64,000 bases of DNA from Pseudanabaena frigida (lineage in GTDB: Bacteria; Cyanobacteriota; Cyanobacteriia; Pseudanabaenales; Pseudanabaenaceae), in contig QBML01000007.1 in assembly GCA_003242085.1 (NCBI GenBank), forward strand, positions 1 to 64,000, in the 5' to 3' direction. Position 1 is the stretch's first letter. Each line of letters opens with the position of its first letter. The notes beneath the pieces were generated by a model, which saw only the letters and a list, made by a program, of their open reading frames with translations, searched no databases and was not told where the DNA came from. Positions 54,876 through 64,000 of the stretch are shown piece after piece. The position numbers and the translations under genes are program-made.

Positions 54876-57800
54876 ATGCCTGTAATTACGATTCGTGAAG
54901 AGCAACAGGTGAATGATGGCTTTCTTGCCAATGTGCGGATTGATGGGCGTGATTATCCAAATATCAAGATTAGCGATCCTTTTTTGAAGTCGGAGGAGGA
55001 TTCGCTGGAGTGGTACTTTGAGCAGTGGTTGCAGTACCCGATGCTATATACGACTAGGGCTGCTGATGTGGTGGTTAGTATCAGAGAATATGGCGAAAGG
55101 TTGTTTGACCAGATTTTTGCGGACAGAAATGCTTATACGGACTATGTGGGGTTGCGTAATAATCTGGGAACATTGCGCTTTGAGATTGAGGGGATTAATC
55201 CAGAGTTTCAGGCTTTGCATTGGGAGGCGTTGCGCGATCCTAAATTACCACGACCGCTAGCAGTGGATTGTGTGATGGTGCGCAAAAGCACCAAACCATC
55301 GTCAGTGATGGCAGATGTAAATCCTTCGCCCACACTAAATGTGTTGATGGTGACGGCAGGCAAGACCTTACAAAAATGATGCCGCTTATCGGTTGATTTC
55401 GCGTCCTTTGATAGAGGCTTTGGGCAAGAGTCAGTTGTCAGTGAAGATCGATCTTTTGCGTCCTGCGAACTTTGAGAGCTTGTCCAATCGCTTAGAAGAT
55501 ATGGGGGCTGGGCATTATCATATGATTCATTTTGATTGTCATGGGGCTTTGCTGACCTATGAGCAATGCAATGGGGCAAGTAGAGTGGCGGTCGATGCGC
55601 TGACATTAAAGCAACGGTATGGCAGGACGCAGATTGCGCCCTACAGCGGCGTGAAGGCATTTTTAGTATTGGAGGGAAATGAGGATGGCGAAGATGACTT
55701 AGTGGAGGCGACGGAGTTGGCGGATTTGCTGACGGGGAAGAGGATTCCTGTCTGTATGCTGAATGCTTGCCAGTCGGGGAAACAGTTGGGAACGGAGACG
55801 GGGTTGGTGGAGGACTATCGCGAGACGAGTCTGGGTAGTCAGTTGATGGCGGCGGGTATGCAAATGGTGGTAGCGATGGGCTATAGCGTCACGGTGACGG
55901 CGGCGAAGGTGGTGATGGCGGCGGTGTATGAGCAGATTTTCAATAAGAAGCTGTTGGAAGATGCGGTGCGGTTGGGGCGGCGGGAGTTGTTTAACCAGAA
56001 GGAACGGAGGGCTTATTTTAATTATGAGATTCCGTTGGAGGATTGGTTGTTGCCTGTGGTGTATGGCTCTCAACAGGTGAATTTGAATTTGCGGGAGTTT
56101 ACACCAAATGAGAAAGAAACATACGGACTTGAAAAGTACAAAAAATATAAATTCCAACAGTCAGAATATGGCTTTGTTGGACGCGATCTTGATATTCTGA
56201 AAATCGAGAAAGCTTTATTACGGCATAATTTTCTGCTTTTGCAGGGGATGGGTGGAACGGGGAAAACTACTTTGCTGAAATATTTGCATGAGTGGTGGCA
56301 AACAACTAATTTTACCAAGTTGGTTTTCTATTTTGGCTATGACAAAAAAGCTTGGACAGTAGAGCAACTTGTGCAAGAAATTGGAGCGCAACTTTTTGTT
56401 GATCGTCTTGAGCCTTTTCATCGTTTTCTGCCAGAAGCTAAGGAGCAAGAAGTAATTGATAAGCTGCGTACTGAGTCTCATATCTTGATTTTGGATAATT
56501 TGGAGTCAGTTACTGGGCAAAGATTGGCTATCAAAAATACGCTGTCAAAGCAAAAACAGACAAAGTTGCGAGATTTTCTGGCGCGATTGACGAATGGCAA
56601 GACGCGGGTGATTTTTGGGTCGCGCAGTGGCGAGGATTGGTTAAAGGCGGCGACTTTTCAGCAAAATGTCTATGGGTTGCGGGGGCTAGACCAAGAGGCA
56701 AGGACGCTGTTGGCGCAAAGGATTTTGGTGCGTCATGTGCCGCAGAGGGTAAAGGCGATCGATTCCGATCCAGAGTTTACAAGATTAATGAAGGTGTTGG
56801 CGGGGTATCCGTTGGCGCTGGAGGTAGTATTGCCAAATCTAAAAAGTCAATCGCCATCGCAGATTTTGGAAGCTTTGCAGGCGGCGGATTTTGATTTGGA
56901 TAGTGGCAGTGAGGATAAAACCAAGAGTATTTTGAAGTGTGTGGAATATTCCCACAGTAATTTGTCGCCCGATGCTCAAAGGTTATTGATTTGTCTGGCT
57001 CCGTTTACGGGGTTTATTTGGCGTGATGGTATTCCCAGTTATGCACAAGAATTACAAAAGCTAGAACCGTTTCAAGATTACGATTTTACGAATTTTGATG
57101 GGGCGATTCAGGAGGCAATTAATTGGGGTTTGTTGGAAGGAATGGATGAGGCAAATCGACTGTTGACGATTCAACCAATTTTTCCCTATTTCCTAAAAAC
57201 TAAGTTAGCGAGTTTGGATGAGGCAACCCGCAAGGCACTACAAGAAGGTTTTAAGAATTACTATCAAGGTTTGGCAGGTTCCTACAATCAGTTAATGGAA
57301 TCGAAAGATCCACAAGAACGTCAGCTAGGAATCTTCTTCTGTCGATTGGAATATGAAAATCTCTACAATGCGCTGCAAACTTGTTTGGCGAATCGAGAAA
57401 CTATTGAAATCTTCTTTTGTTTGGATAAATACTTTGAAGTTACTAATGATATTCAAAGCAAGCTCAAATTATCAAAATTTGTGGTTCAAGAACAAAAAGC
57501 TTATCCACTGGAAATTTGCGAGGGTAAAATAGGTCTAGAAATCGCTTTTGCAATTGATAGATTAGCTAGCTGCTACTTGGAGACCAAGAATCACCAAAAA
57601 GCAAGAGAGTTTTGTCAAGAACTTGTGCTACTTTGTCAAAACTTGAAAGGGGTAACAGAAACTCAGGTGAAATCTGAAGTGGCTGTCGCTTATTTTAATT
57701 TAGGAAGAGTTGCCCAAGAATTGCGAGAATATGGAGAAGCGCGGCAAAACTATCAACAGGCTCTGGCGATCTGTATTGAATTTGGCGATCGCTACAAACA

Positions 57801-58416
57801 AGCCAGCGCATACCACCAGTTGGGAAAAGTCGCCCAAGAATTGCGAGAATATGGAGAAGCACGGCAAAACTATCAACAGGCGATCACGATCAAAATCGAG
57901 TTTGGCGATCGCTACAAACAAGCCAGCACATACCACCAGTTGGGAAGCGTAGCCCAAGAATTGCGAGAATATGGAGAAGCGCGGCAAAACTATCAACAGG
58001 CTCTCACGATCTTTATCGAATTTGGTGATCGCTACTACCAAGCTGTCACATACCACCAGTTGGGAAGCGTAGCCCAAGAATTGCGAGAATATGGAGAAGC
58101 GCGGCAAAACTATCAACAGGCGATCGCGGTCTATATCGAATTTGGCGATCGCTACTCCCAAGCTGGTACATACGGACAATTAGGAATATTAGCAGCAGCA
58201 GAAAACAACCTCACTGAAGCAGGTCAAAATCTATTACAAGCCTTAGAAATCTATGCTCAATTCCAAGATCAGCATAGTGTGGGAATAACTGTAAATAATC
58301 TCTCTCACATCTATCAAGCTACCCAAGACCAAAGCCTGTTAGAAGCAATGGCAAAGATTTTAGGCGTAACTGTTGAAGAACTTGAACAATCGCTAGAATC
58401 GCTAGAATCAACTTGA
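54876..58416 (+). pseudogene. CHAT-STAND-TPR protein gene split by a +1 frameshift
   Basis: Two frames, 54876-55379 and the rest of the gene to 58416, form one ~1180-codon gene. Near 55361-55365 the sequence GGCAAGACCTTAC has one extra A; removing it gives A-G-R-P-Y-K-N-D-A-A-Y-R-L-I-S-R-P, the usual CHAT junction. Downstream are the caspase-like His (FDCHGAL) and Cys (MLNACQSG), a STAND NTPase (GFVGRD, GMGGTGKT, LILDNLESV, GYPLALEVV) and C-terminal TPRs. An intact version would be a ligand-sensing protease of the type seen in bacterial cell-death systems. Whether this is decay, programmed frameshifting or a sequencing error cannot be told. Confidence 0.8.
57706..58186 (+). repeat. Four near-identical 120-bp TPR-coding repeats
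   Basis: TTGCGAGAATATGGAGAAGC recurs exactly every 120 bases at 57721, 57841, 57961 and 58081. Each unit encodes AQELREYGEARQNYQQA followed by IEFGDRY. Near identity at DNA level points to recent duplication. Confidence 0.9.
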
Positions 58417-58433
58417 AATTTGATGAATTACTA

Positions 58434-58510
58434 GAATATGGAGAAGCGCGGCAAAACTATCAACAGGCGATCTTATCAAGACAAAAGGAAAAAGGAAAAA
58501 GGAAAAAATG
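58434..58510 (+). pseudogene. Orphan TPR repeat fragment and purine-rich tract after the CHAT gene
   Basis: Thirty-nine bases (58434-58472) copy the core of the 120-bp repeat (GAATATGGAGAAGCGCGG onward) beyond the stop of the gene. They are followed by ATCAAGACAAAAGG and GGAAAAAGGAAAAAATG. Almost the same purine tract lies at the end of the other STAND gene (13537-13570). Confidence 0.65.
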
Positions 58511-58623
58511 GATGATGATATTTATCGCGATTTAGCTGAAGTATAATAAATTCAAGTGTTTAGCTGCCCAAAGACATGACACCAAAAACCTTTCCAGAAT
58601 CTAAAATTAACCTCGTCAAGTGA

Positions 58624-58929
<306 letters not shown>

Positions 58930-58933
58930 AGAT

Positions 58934-59269
58934 GTGAAAATTCCTGATGATGCAGTTATCCCTGATGGCAAAATTACTCATTACCTGCTGGTACTAAAAG
59001 CAAAAGATGACAAATCACAATACTTAGCTCAAGCAGGATTTACTCAAGACAATCCAGACTTACTCAAGGTAGCAATTAGAGAACTAGCGAATAATGTTGA
59101 AGCAATCCCAGATATACAGAATGAATATGGGCTATTTTTTCTAGTTATTGGCGAAATCACTGGACTGGACAATCGCCAACTATCTGTAACTACAGTTTGG
59201 CTGCAAAGAGCGATCGATCAAAAGTTTCAATTTATTACCCTGAAACCATACAAGGAGAGAAAATCATGA
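58934..59269 (+). CDS. DUF6883-like protein (putative TA module member)
   Basis: A 111-residue protein starting at GTG. KIPDDAVIPDGKITHYLLV, SQYLAQAGFTQDNPDLLKVAIREL and VTTVWLQRAIDQKFQFITLKP fit DUF6883. Its stop overlaps the next start (ATGA), the compact arrangement of toxin-antitoxin pairs. The biochemical role is unknown. Confidence 0.65.
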   Translation: MKIPDDAVIPDGKITHYLLVLKAKDDKSQYLAQAGFTQDNPDLLKVAIRELANNVEAIPDIQNEYGLFFLVIGEITGLDNRQLSVTTVWLQRAIDQKFQFITLKPYKERKS

Positions 59270-59514
59270 ATCTCGAACTATATCAACAAGTTTATCTGAA
59301 CCACGATCTGCCAGAATACCAACTAAAAAAAGGCGATATCGCCACATTAATCGACTTTGTACCACATCCTCAAAATCAAGAAGAAGGCTGTATTTTGGAA
59401 GTATTTAATGCATTAGGTGAGTCCATTCATGTTGTTGCCATTCCTAAGTCTTGGGTTATTCCATTACAATCCAACCAAATCTTTAGCGTTCGTACTCTCG
59501 CCCTAGCAAGTTAG
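59266..59514 (+). CDS. DUF4926-like protein (putative TA module member)
   Basis: An 82-residue protein. LNHDLPEYQLKKGDIATLIDFVPHP and GCILEVFNALGESIHVVAIPKSWV match DUF4926, often found next to DUF6883. ATG at 59266, overlapping the preceding stop and preceded by GGAGA, is chosen as start; an in-frame upstream codon lies inside the previous gene. It is possibly the antidote or toxin of the pair. Confidence 0.68.
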   Translation: MNLELYQQVYLNHDLPEYQLKKGDIATLIDFVPHPQNQEEGCILEVFNALGESIHVVAIPKSWVIPLQSNQIFSVRTLALAS

Positions 59515-59541
59515 TTAATTTGAAAAAAGTGCATAAATAAT

Positions 59542-60285
59542 ATGACCTTCACCTTAGACCCATCTACCAATCCTGTCATCCTGCCAGACCATACACAACT
59601 TCCTGACTCCGACGGTACATTTGTGAAAAACTTTCAAGAACATCCACAAAGTATTTTGCTGACCGACTCCATTGAGCCACATTTACAAAAATAGCATCCT
59701 GACGGACAATATGCGATCGGACAAGATTCGGGAATCTATTGGCGCATGACCGAACCACCCGAAAAAGGTGCAGAAGCTCCCGACTGGTTTTATGTGCCAA
59801 ATGTACCTCCCAATTTCGATGGAAACCCCCGCCGTTCCTATGTGCTTTGGCAAGAATTTATTGCGCCCCTGATCGTTCTAGAATTTGTATCAGGTAGCGG
59901 TAAAGAAGAACGCGATCGCACACCTTGGGTCGGTAAATTCTTCATCTATGAGCAAGTGATTCGTCCCGCTTTCTACGGTATTTACGAAGTAGAAAAATCG
60001 AGCATTGAGTTATATCGCCATGTAGCCAATAAATTTGAATTAGTCGCTGCCAATGAGCGCGGACATTATCCCATTGATGGACTGGGCGTAGAACTTGGCA
60101 TTTGGCAAGGAATCTATCAAAACCTAGATTTGCCTTGGCTGCGTTGGTGGGACTCATCTGGTAATCTATTGCTGACAGGCTGGGAAAGCTCCGAGCAAGA
60201 ACGACTGCTTGCCCAGCAGGAACGCCAGAAAGTTGAAACCTTGATGACACAACTTCGCGCTGCGGGAATAGAGCCACAGTTATAG
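59542..60285 (+). pseudogene. Uma2-family endonuclease gene with an internal TAG
   Basis: From the ATG at 59542 the frame is open to codon 50, meets TAG at 59692-59694, and continues in the same frame to 60285. Across the stop the reading LQK-stop-HPDGQYAIGQDSGIYWR fits Uma2. The PD-(D/E)xK-like residues APDWFYVPNVPP, LIVLEFVSGSGKEERD and VGKFFIYEQV lie downstream. A shorter protein could start at ATG 59746. The first 50 residues would be lost without readthrough, so I call it broken or recently mutated. Confidence 0.75.
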
Positions 60286-60336
60286 CAGTGATTCAATGGT
60301 GAGCGATCGCGCTTTAGCTTACACATTCTGAAAATT

Positions 60337-60759
60337 ATGACTACTCAACTAACTGCAACCGAAATCCAAAACATTAGCCAACTTTTGCAAGACTATGCCC
60401 CTGCGCAAAAGACCTTAAACCTGCTCAACGAAACCAATGGCGATCTCGAAAAGAGCTTTGAGGAGCTATGGACGGAACTACATGGGAAACAAGACTTCAG
60501 CCAAACCAAACTTTGGCAATCCACAGTTAACGTCTTCCGTCAAGAACTCTGTGGCAAAGAAGGCTTTCAAAATCAGGTCAAAGAATACAACAAAAATCCC
60601 ACCAGCGCCCCATTGCTCACAGGTTTGGTTGTTTCCGTCGTTCACTCAGTCGGCGTTCCAATCGATCCTGCGATCGCTACCGTCGTCGTTCTCTATATTC
60701 TCAAAGTAGGTATCAACATCTTTTGCGATTACATCAATCCAGAAGTAACCAAAAAGTAA
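60337..60759 (+). CDS. Hypothetical protein with helical N-terminus and C-terminal membrane hairpin
   Basis: A 140-residue protein. Residues 1-85 are predicted helical and charged (LNLLNETNGDLEKSFEELW). Residues 92-132 contain two hydrophobic stretches, APLLTGLVVSVVHSVGV and AIATVVVLYILKVGINIF. I do not recognise it. A soluble helical domain followed by a membrane pair is seen in pore-forming effectors near STAND systems, but that is speculation here. It starts 51 bases after the Uma2 gene. Confidence 0.5.
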   Translation: MTTQLTATEIQNISQLLQDYAPAQKTLNLLNETNGDLEKSFEELWTELHGKQDFSQTKLWQSTVNVFRQELCGKEGFQNQVKEYNKNPTSAPLLTGLVVSVVHSVGVPIDPAIATVVVLYILKVGINIFCDYINPEVTKK

Positions 60760-60813
60760 AGTTTCTAGAAAGAATCTGCTTTGCGATCGCCTCAACCATT
60801 GAAGCTATAAAAC

Positions 60814-61200
60814 TTACCAATCAAGCATTTTCGTAATCTGATCGGGCAAATCGAGCGAATTAAACGGTTTCGTGATCACTCCACTCACACCGAGATCGTT
60901 AAACTGTCGCCGCTCTGAAGTTTGCGCCTTAGCAGTCAAAAAAATCACAGGAATTAACGCAGTTTCAGGATCTGATTGCAGTGCCTTAAATGTCGCAATA
61001 CCATCCATATCTGGCATCATTACATCTAATAAAATCGCATCTGGTTTTTCCTCACAAGCTGTTTTAATTCCTTGCGGTCCCGAACTTGCAATTAACACAA
61101 CCCAATCTACAACCATCTGGATGCCAAACTGCACCACAGTTTGAATGCTTTCTTCATCATCAACAATCAAAATTCTCTTAGCTGGCATATTCTCTGACAT
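60814..61200 (-). CDS. Single-domain response regulator
   Basis: A 128-residue receiver with Asp14-Asp15, phosphoacceptor Asp59 (ILLDVMMPDMDG), Thr89 and Lys111 (ITKPF). It begins 13 bases after the histidine kinase stop in the same orientation and is the obvious phosphotransfer partner. It has no output domain, so further relay or protein contact is expected. Confidence 0.9.
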   Translation of the reverse strand: MSENMPAKRILIVDDEESIQTVVQFGIQMVVDWVVLIASSGPQGIKTACEEKPDAILLDVMMPDMDGIATFKALQSDPETALIPVIFLTAKAQTSERRQFNDLGVSGVITKPFNSLDLPDQITKMLDW

Positions 61201-61213
61201 AGTTATAGGTTGT

Positions 61214-63016
61214 TCATAGATTTAATAAGGGAAGCGTAAAAGCAAAGGTACTACCTTTACCGAGAGTACTTTCTGCCCAAATTTTACCCTCATGTTGTTC
61301 GATGATTTTGCGACAGATTGTTAACCCTAACCCCGTACCACCTTTACGACGGGAATCTGATGAATCCACCTGCTGGAATCGTTCAAAAATACTTTCAAGC
61401 TTATCCGATGGAATTCCCTGCCCTTCATCACGCACGGAAAATAACACTTCTGCATTGGGTAGATTCTCTGCGCTTAACCAAACTGTACCGTCAGGTGAAG
61501 AGAACTTGATCGCATTACTGAGAAGATTTGTGAGCGCTTGGACGATGTAGTCAGAATCAACTAAAATCTCAATATCCATTGGCTTAACCGCCAATACTAC
61601 TCCATGCTGCTGAGCCATTGGTTGCATCGCTTCAGTAGCCTGTATCATTAACGTCTCAGCCTTAATGATTTGTTTTTCCATTTTGACTTCACCCGACTCA
61701 ATCCGCTGCAAGTCGAGGACATTATTAACTAGACGGACTAATCGCTCAGTATTATCATCAGCAATTTCCAGCATTTGCTGTCCATCGTTCGATAGATTTC
61801 CCAAACGTCCTGTTGCTAGAATTTTTAAAGCACTATGCAGAGAGGTTAAAGGAGTTCGCAATTCGTGACTGACAACGGCGATAAACTCATCCTTCATTCG
61901 TTCGATCGCTTTGCGATCGCTAATATCGCTAGTTAGAGCAAAGAAGCCTTTAACATTTTTTTGTTCGTCAAGGTGGGGAATATAGGTCACATTCACCGAG
62001 CAAGGAATTCCATCTTTTAAAAGGATTTCATTCTCATAGGTCACAGCTTGACCTAATAGCGCCAACTTCACATAGACCTGCATCCTTTCGTAGCAATTAT
62101 TTCCCCAAACAGTTTTGAGATCGCTGCCATAGATATCACCCGTTGACTGCCCTAACCAATCCTCATAGGCTTTGTTGTTAAATCTATAGCATTGCCGATC
62201 ATCTACATAGGCTATCAGCACTGGCAATGCATTTGTAATGAGCCGTAACTGCTCTTCACTCCTTCTCAGTGCTGCTTCAGCTTGCATTCGATCGTTAATT
62301 TCTTGCTGAAGACTGCGATTGACTTCCTGCAATTCGGCAGTACGAACTTCCACGATTTCTTCTAAATGCTCTAATAATTGCGCTTGAGCTAAAGCAATGC
62401 TGATTTGATCGGCGAGTTGTTGCATCAGTTCTAGCTCAAAATCTACCCAATGATGAGGGCGATCGCAATGGTGGGCAATCAGCAATCCCCATAACTGATT
62501 GGGAGAACTCGTTTCAGTCTGTTGATGAGAATTGAGATTTTGGAGAATCGGTACGATCAGCTTCGCTTTGATATTGAACTGATTAATAAATTCAATTAGA
62601 CATTCTGATAAACCTGCACTTTTATCATGAACATCAGCGATCGCGCGTACCCGACCGATTGCGTAAAGTTTCTGATATTCAGTAGGAAATACTTCCTCAG
62701 GAAATTCTAAATCTAGAATTGCAGGATAATCGGGTAGAACCGCTTCACTAATAGCGCGCCCTGTACCATCGGGCAAAACTTGGTAAATCAGTACCCGATC
62801 TGCCTGCAAAATTCGCTGCACTTCGGTCACGGTTGCCCGCAAGATTTCTCTAAATTGCAACGATTGGCGAATCTTAAGCGTCACTTCGGCAAACAACTTT
62901 ACCCACTGCCGCTGTCGCCATAGCTCATCTCGATCGCGCTCGGGTACTGGTGGATTAGCTTTGACAATGTGTGGTTGTATTGTTTGGCGAGATTTAGAAC
63001 GCTTGCGTTTAGACAT
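61214..63016 (-). CDS. GAF-PAS sensor histidine kinase with CBCR-like GAF
   Basis: A 600-residue soluble kinase: GAF at about 45-215, a coiled coil at 215-255, PAS at 255-372, HisKA with phospho-His384 (SHELRTPL), then HATPase (LLSNAIKF, DEGQGIP, GGTGLGLTICRKI). The GAF has the phytochrome/cyanobacteriochrome pattern ADVHDKSAGLSECLIEF and LWGLLIAHHC. The usual bilin-attachment Cys-His reads Cys139-Leu140, so bilin binding is possible but uncertain. A receiver gene follows, and a methyltransferase gene precedes 10 bases upstream. A three-gene operon is likely. Confidence 0.88.
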   Translation of the reverse strand: MSKRKRSKSRQTIQPHIVKANPPVPERDRDELWRQRQWVKLFAEVTLKIRQSLQFREILRATVTEVQRILQADRVLIYQVLPDGTGRAISEAVLPDYPAILDLEFPEEVFPTEYQKLYAIGRVRAIADVHDKSAGLSECLIEFINQFNIKAKLIVPILQNLNSHQQTETSSPNQLWGLLIAHHCDRPHHWVDFELELMQQLADQISIALAQAQLLEHLEEIVEVRTAELQEVNRSLQQEINDRMQAEAALRRSEEQLRLITNALPVLIAYVDDRQCYRFNNKAYEDWLGQSTGDIYGSDLKTVWGNNCYERMQVYVKLALLGQAVTYENEILLKDGIPCSVNVTYIPHLDEQKNVKGFFALTSDISDRKAIERMKDEFIAVVSHELRTPLTSLHSALKILATGRLGNLSNDGQQMLEIADDNTERLVRLVNNVLDLQRIESGEVKMEKQIIKAETLMIQATEAMQPMAQQHGVVLAVKPMDIEILVDSDYIVQALTNLLSNAIKFSSPDGTVWLSAENLPNAEVLFSVRDEGQGIPSDKLESIFERFQQVDSSDSRRKGGTGLGLTICRKIIEQHEGKIWAESTLGKGSTFAFTLPLLNL

Positions 63017-63026
63017 TTGTTAGGTG

Positions 63027-64000
63027 TTAATTGGGGGCTAGCAAAATGACTTGTTGCTTTTGAAGCGATCGCACATCTTCTAAACTGACATCAGTTGTCT
63101 GTAAAATCTGAGCAACCGTTTGCTTTTTGTCTTGATTATCACTACAGGCTAACAAAAACTTCCATCCCGAGTCACTGATTTTGGCAATTTGATAGTTGTA
63201 GTCAAAAAACTGTGGACTCTCTTGCCAACCATAAATGCAGGGGCTTGGCTCAGGCACTGCGGCTAGCAGTACTCGATCTTCTTGCCAATCTTGTTTGACG
63301 ATTGGTTTCTTTCCTAGAAAGAATTCATAATGCGTAATTGCTTGGGGATCGAGTAGTTCCACTAGGCGATAGCGTTGTAATTCAGTGAGATTTTGCGATC
63401 GCTCAATTAGTTCTGGTGCTTTGCCAATCAGACGATTTAAATCCCAAACTTGAGGATTGGAAAATCCGAGAAATTCTAGACCTGATGCATTGATTAATTC
63501 AAATAAAGAATTGACGTTGTAATCAATTTCGTGTGGATGCACGTACATATCCGCGAAACAAGCATCCTGTTGGTTCTCCCACGACCAACGATCCTGTTCT
63601 CTTCTCCGCAAGCAATTAGTTTCTGGCAAGTTGGCAAATAACTGTCGTCCAACTGCTACACCGTCGGTATAGTCGCCGTGCCGATCTCCTTGCAATAAAG
63701 CGATCGCCTCTTGCATCAAGCTAATTTCCCAACGTCCTAATTCCCCATACACAAAAATATGCAGCAATCCCCCAGGCGCAAGCTTATTTGCTAATGCCTG
63801 AATCCCACGAATTGGATCGGCAGTATGGTGCAGAACTCCCACCGAATTAATTAAATCGAATTCTCCTTCGAGTTGGTCAGCATCGAACAAACTTAGGTGC
63901 CGAAATTCTACGCGATTTGCTCCCGATCTACGACATCGCTCAGTCGCAACTGCCAAAGTCCCAGCACTCAGATCGATGCCAACTACAGATGCTTCAGGAT
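63027..64000 (-). CDS. Class I SAM-dependent methyltransferase, 5' end outside the window
   Basis: The frame stays open to the right edge, so the gene is truncated here. Near the edge VVGIDLSAG is the SAM-binding loop, followed by FDLINSVGVLHHTADPIRGI and ALANKLAPGGLLHIFVYGE. The C-terminal ~200 residues after the Rossmann core are not recognised. The substrate is unknown. It may be part of the operon with the histidine kinase (10-base gap). Confidence 0.8.
   Translation of the reverse strand, partial: PEASVVGIDLSAGTLAVATERCRRSGANRVEFRHLSLFDADQLEGEFDLINSVGVLHHTADPIRGIQALANKLAPGGLLHIFVYGELGRWEISLMQEAIALLQGDRHGDYTDGVAVGRQLFANLPETNCLRRREQDRWSWENQQDACFADMYVHPHEIDYNVNSLFELINASGLEFLGFSNPQVWDLNRLIGKAPELIERSQNLTELQRYRLVELLDPQAITHYEFFLGKKPIVKQDWQEDRVLLAAVPEPSPCIYGWQESPQFFDYNYQIAKISDSGWKFLLACSDNQDKKQTVAQILQTTDVSLEDVRSLQKQQVILLAPN

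Noticed and set aside
57700-58179. A 159-codon antisense frame over the CHAT TPR repeats
   Set aside because: It is repetitive only because it reads the opposite strand of the TPR repeats.
57706-58186. Regular 120-base repeats as a possible CRISPR or satellite array
   Set aside because: The repeats are in frame, contiguous, without unique spacers, and encode TPR units inside the CHAT gene.
58511-58548. A 12-codon frame MDDDIYRDLAEV after the purine tract as a gene
   Set aside because: It is too short to support; it may be a relic, but no family evidence exists.

Overview
The window is a stretch of cyanobacterial chromosome. It is AT-rich and densely sprinkled with the HIP1 octamer GCGATCGC. 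It encodes PsaK, NdhF/NdhD of the CO2-uptake type, an SLH-domain porin, a TamB-like protein of cyanobacterial size, an OmpR regulator of RppA type and a kinase with a phytochrome-like GAF domain. Gene content fits a non-heterocystous, Pseudanabaena-like organism. That placement is an inference, because no rRNA is present. Only one tRNA was found (tRNA-Ala, GGC). I saw no CRISPR array, prophage or intact insertion sequence.

Layout. 0.1-10.5 kb is mostly housekeeping: a Zur-box-preceded metal ABC ATPase, arfB, an adenylate cyclase, an AhpD-like protein, a YciO-type protein, serS, a PatD-like protein and the ndhF-ndhD pair. 10.7-15.1 kb is an accessory patch: a STAND NTPase with TPR repeats, an intact Phd/RelE-type toxin-antitoxin pair, a ParD antitoxin whose ParE partner is truncated, fragments of TPR sequence, two tiny coupled frames and a Nif11-like peptide. 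15.4-20.1 kb holds a two-gene redox operon: a membrane Fe-S protein with a C-terminal cyclic-nucleotide-like domain, and a soluble FHA/flavin reductase/[2Fe-2S] fusion. 20.5-24.1 kb has an APC permease, tgt (apparently with a CTG start) and a LapA-like protein. 24.1-29.6 kb is a nutrient-uptake block: a porin, a Tat lipoprotein of the BMP family and two permeases. 29.6-48.2 kb is largely core: an orphan m5C methyltransferase, cysS, bolA, eno, ispH, a nitroreductase, psaK, a desaturase, a MerA-like flavoprotein, an ABC-2 ATPase and others. 48.5-53.6 kb is the TamB-like gene. 54.6-60.8 kb is a second accessory patch: a CHAT-STAND-TPR gene broken by one extra base, a DUF433/DUF6883/DUF4926 cluster, an Uma2 nuclease gene with an internal TAG, and a small membrane protein. 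The window ends with a histidine kinase, a receiver protein and a truncated methyltransferase.

How the genes work together. The clearest new reading is that the porin (24277) and the BMP importer (26172) each have a textbook NtcA-activated promoter: GTA-N8-TAC, exactly 22 bases, then TAACTT. The two promoters resemble each other, and both genes have the same leader GGTGTGAAGG one base before the ATG. This suggests an outer-membrane porin and an inner-membrane importer co-regulated by nitrogen status to take up a nitrogen-containing solute. The cluster encodes no ATPase.

A second theme is decay and repeat shuffling in the accessory patches. Both STAND-TPR loci are followed by stray TPR fragments and by nearly the same purine-rich tract. 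The CHAT gene carries a +1 frameshift, the Uma2 gene a nonsense codon, and the ParE gene lacks its 3' half. A third theme is a dispersed family of long hairpins with an invariant GCGGCGC/GCGCCGC apex and variable but fully paired mid-stems, found between genes.
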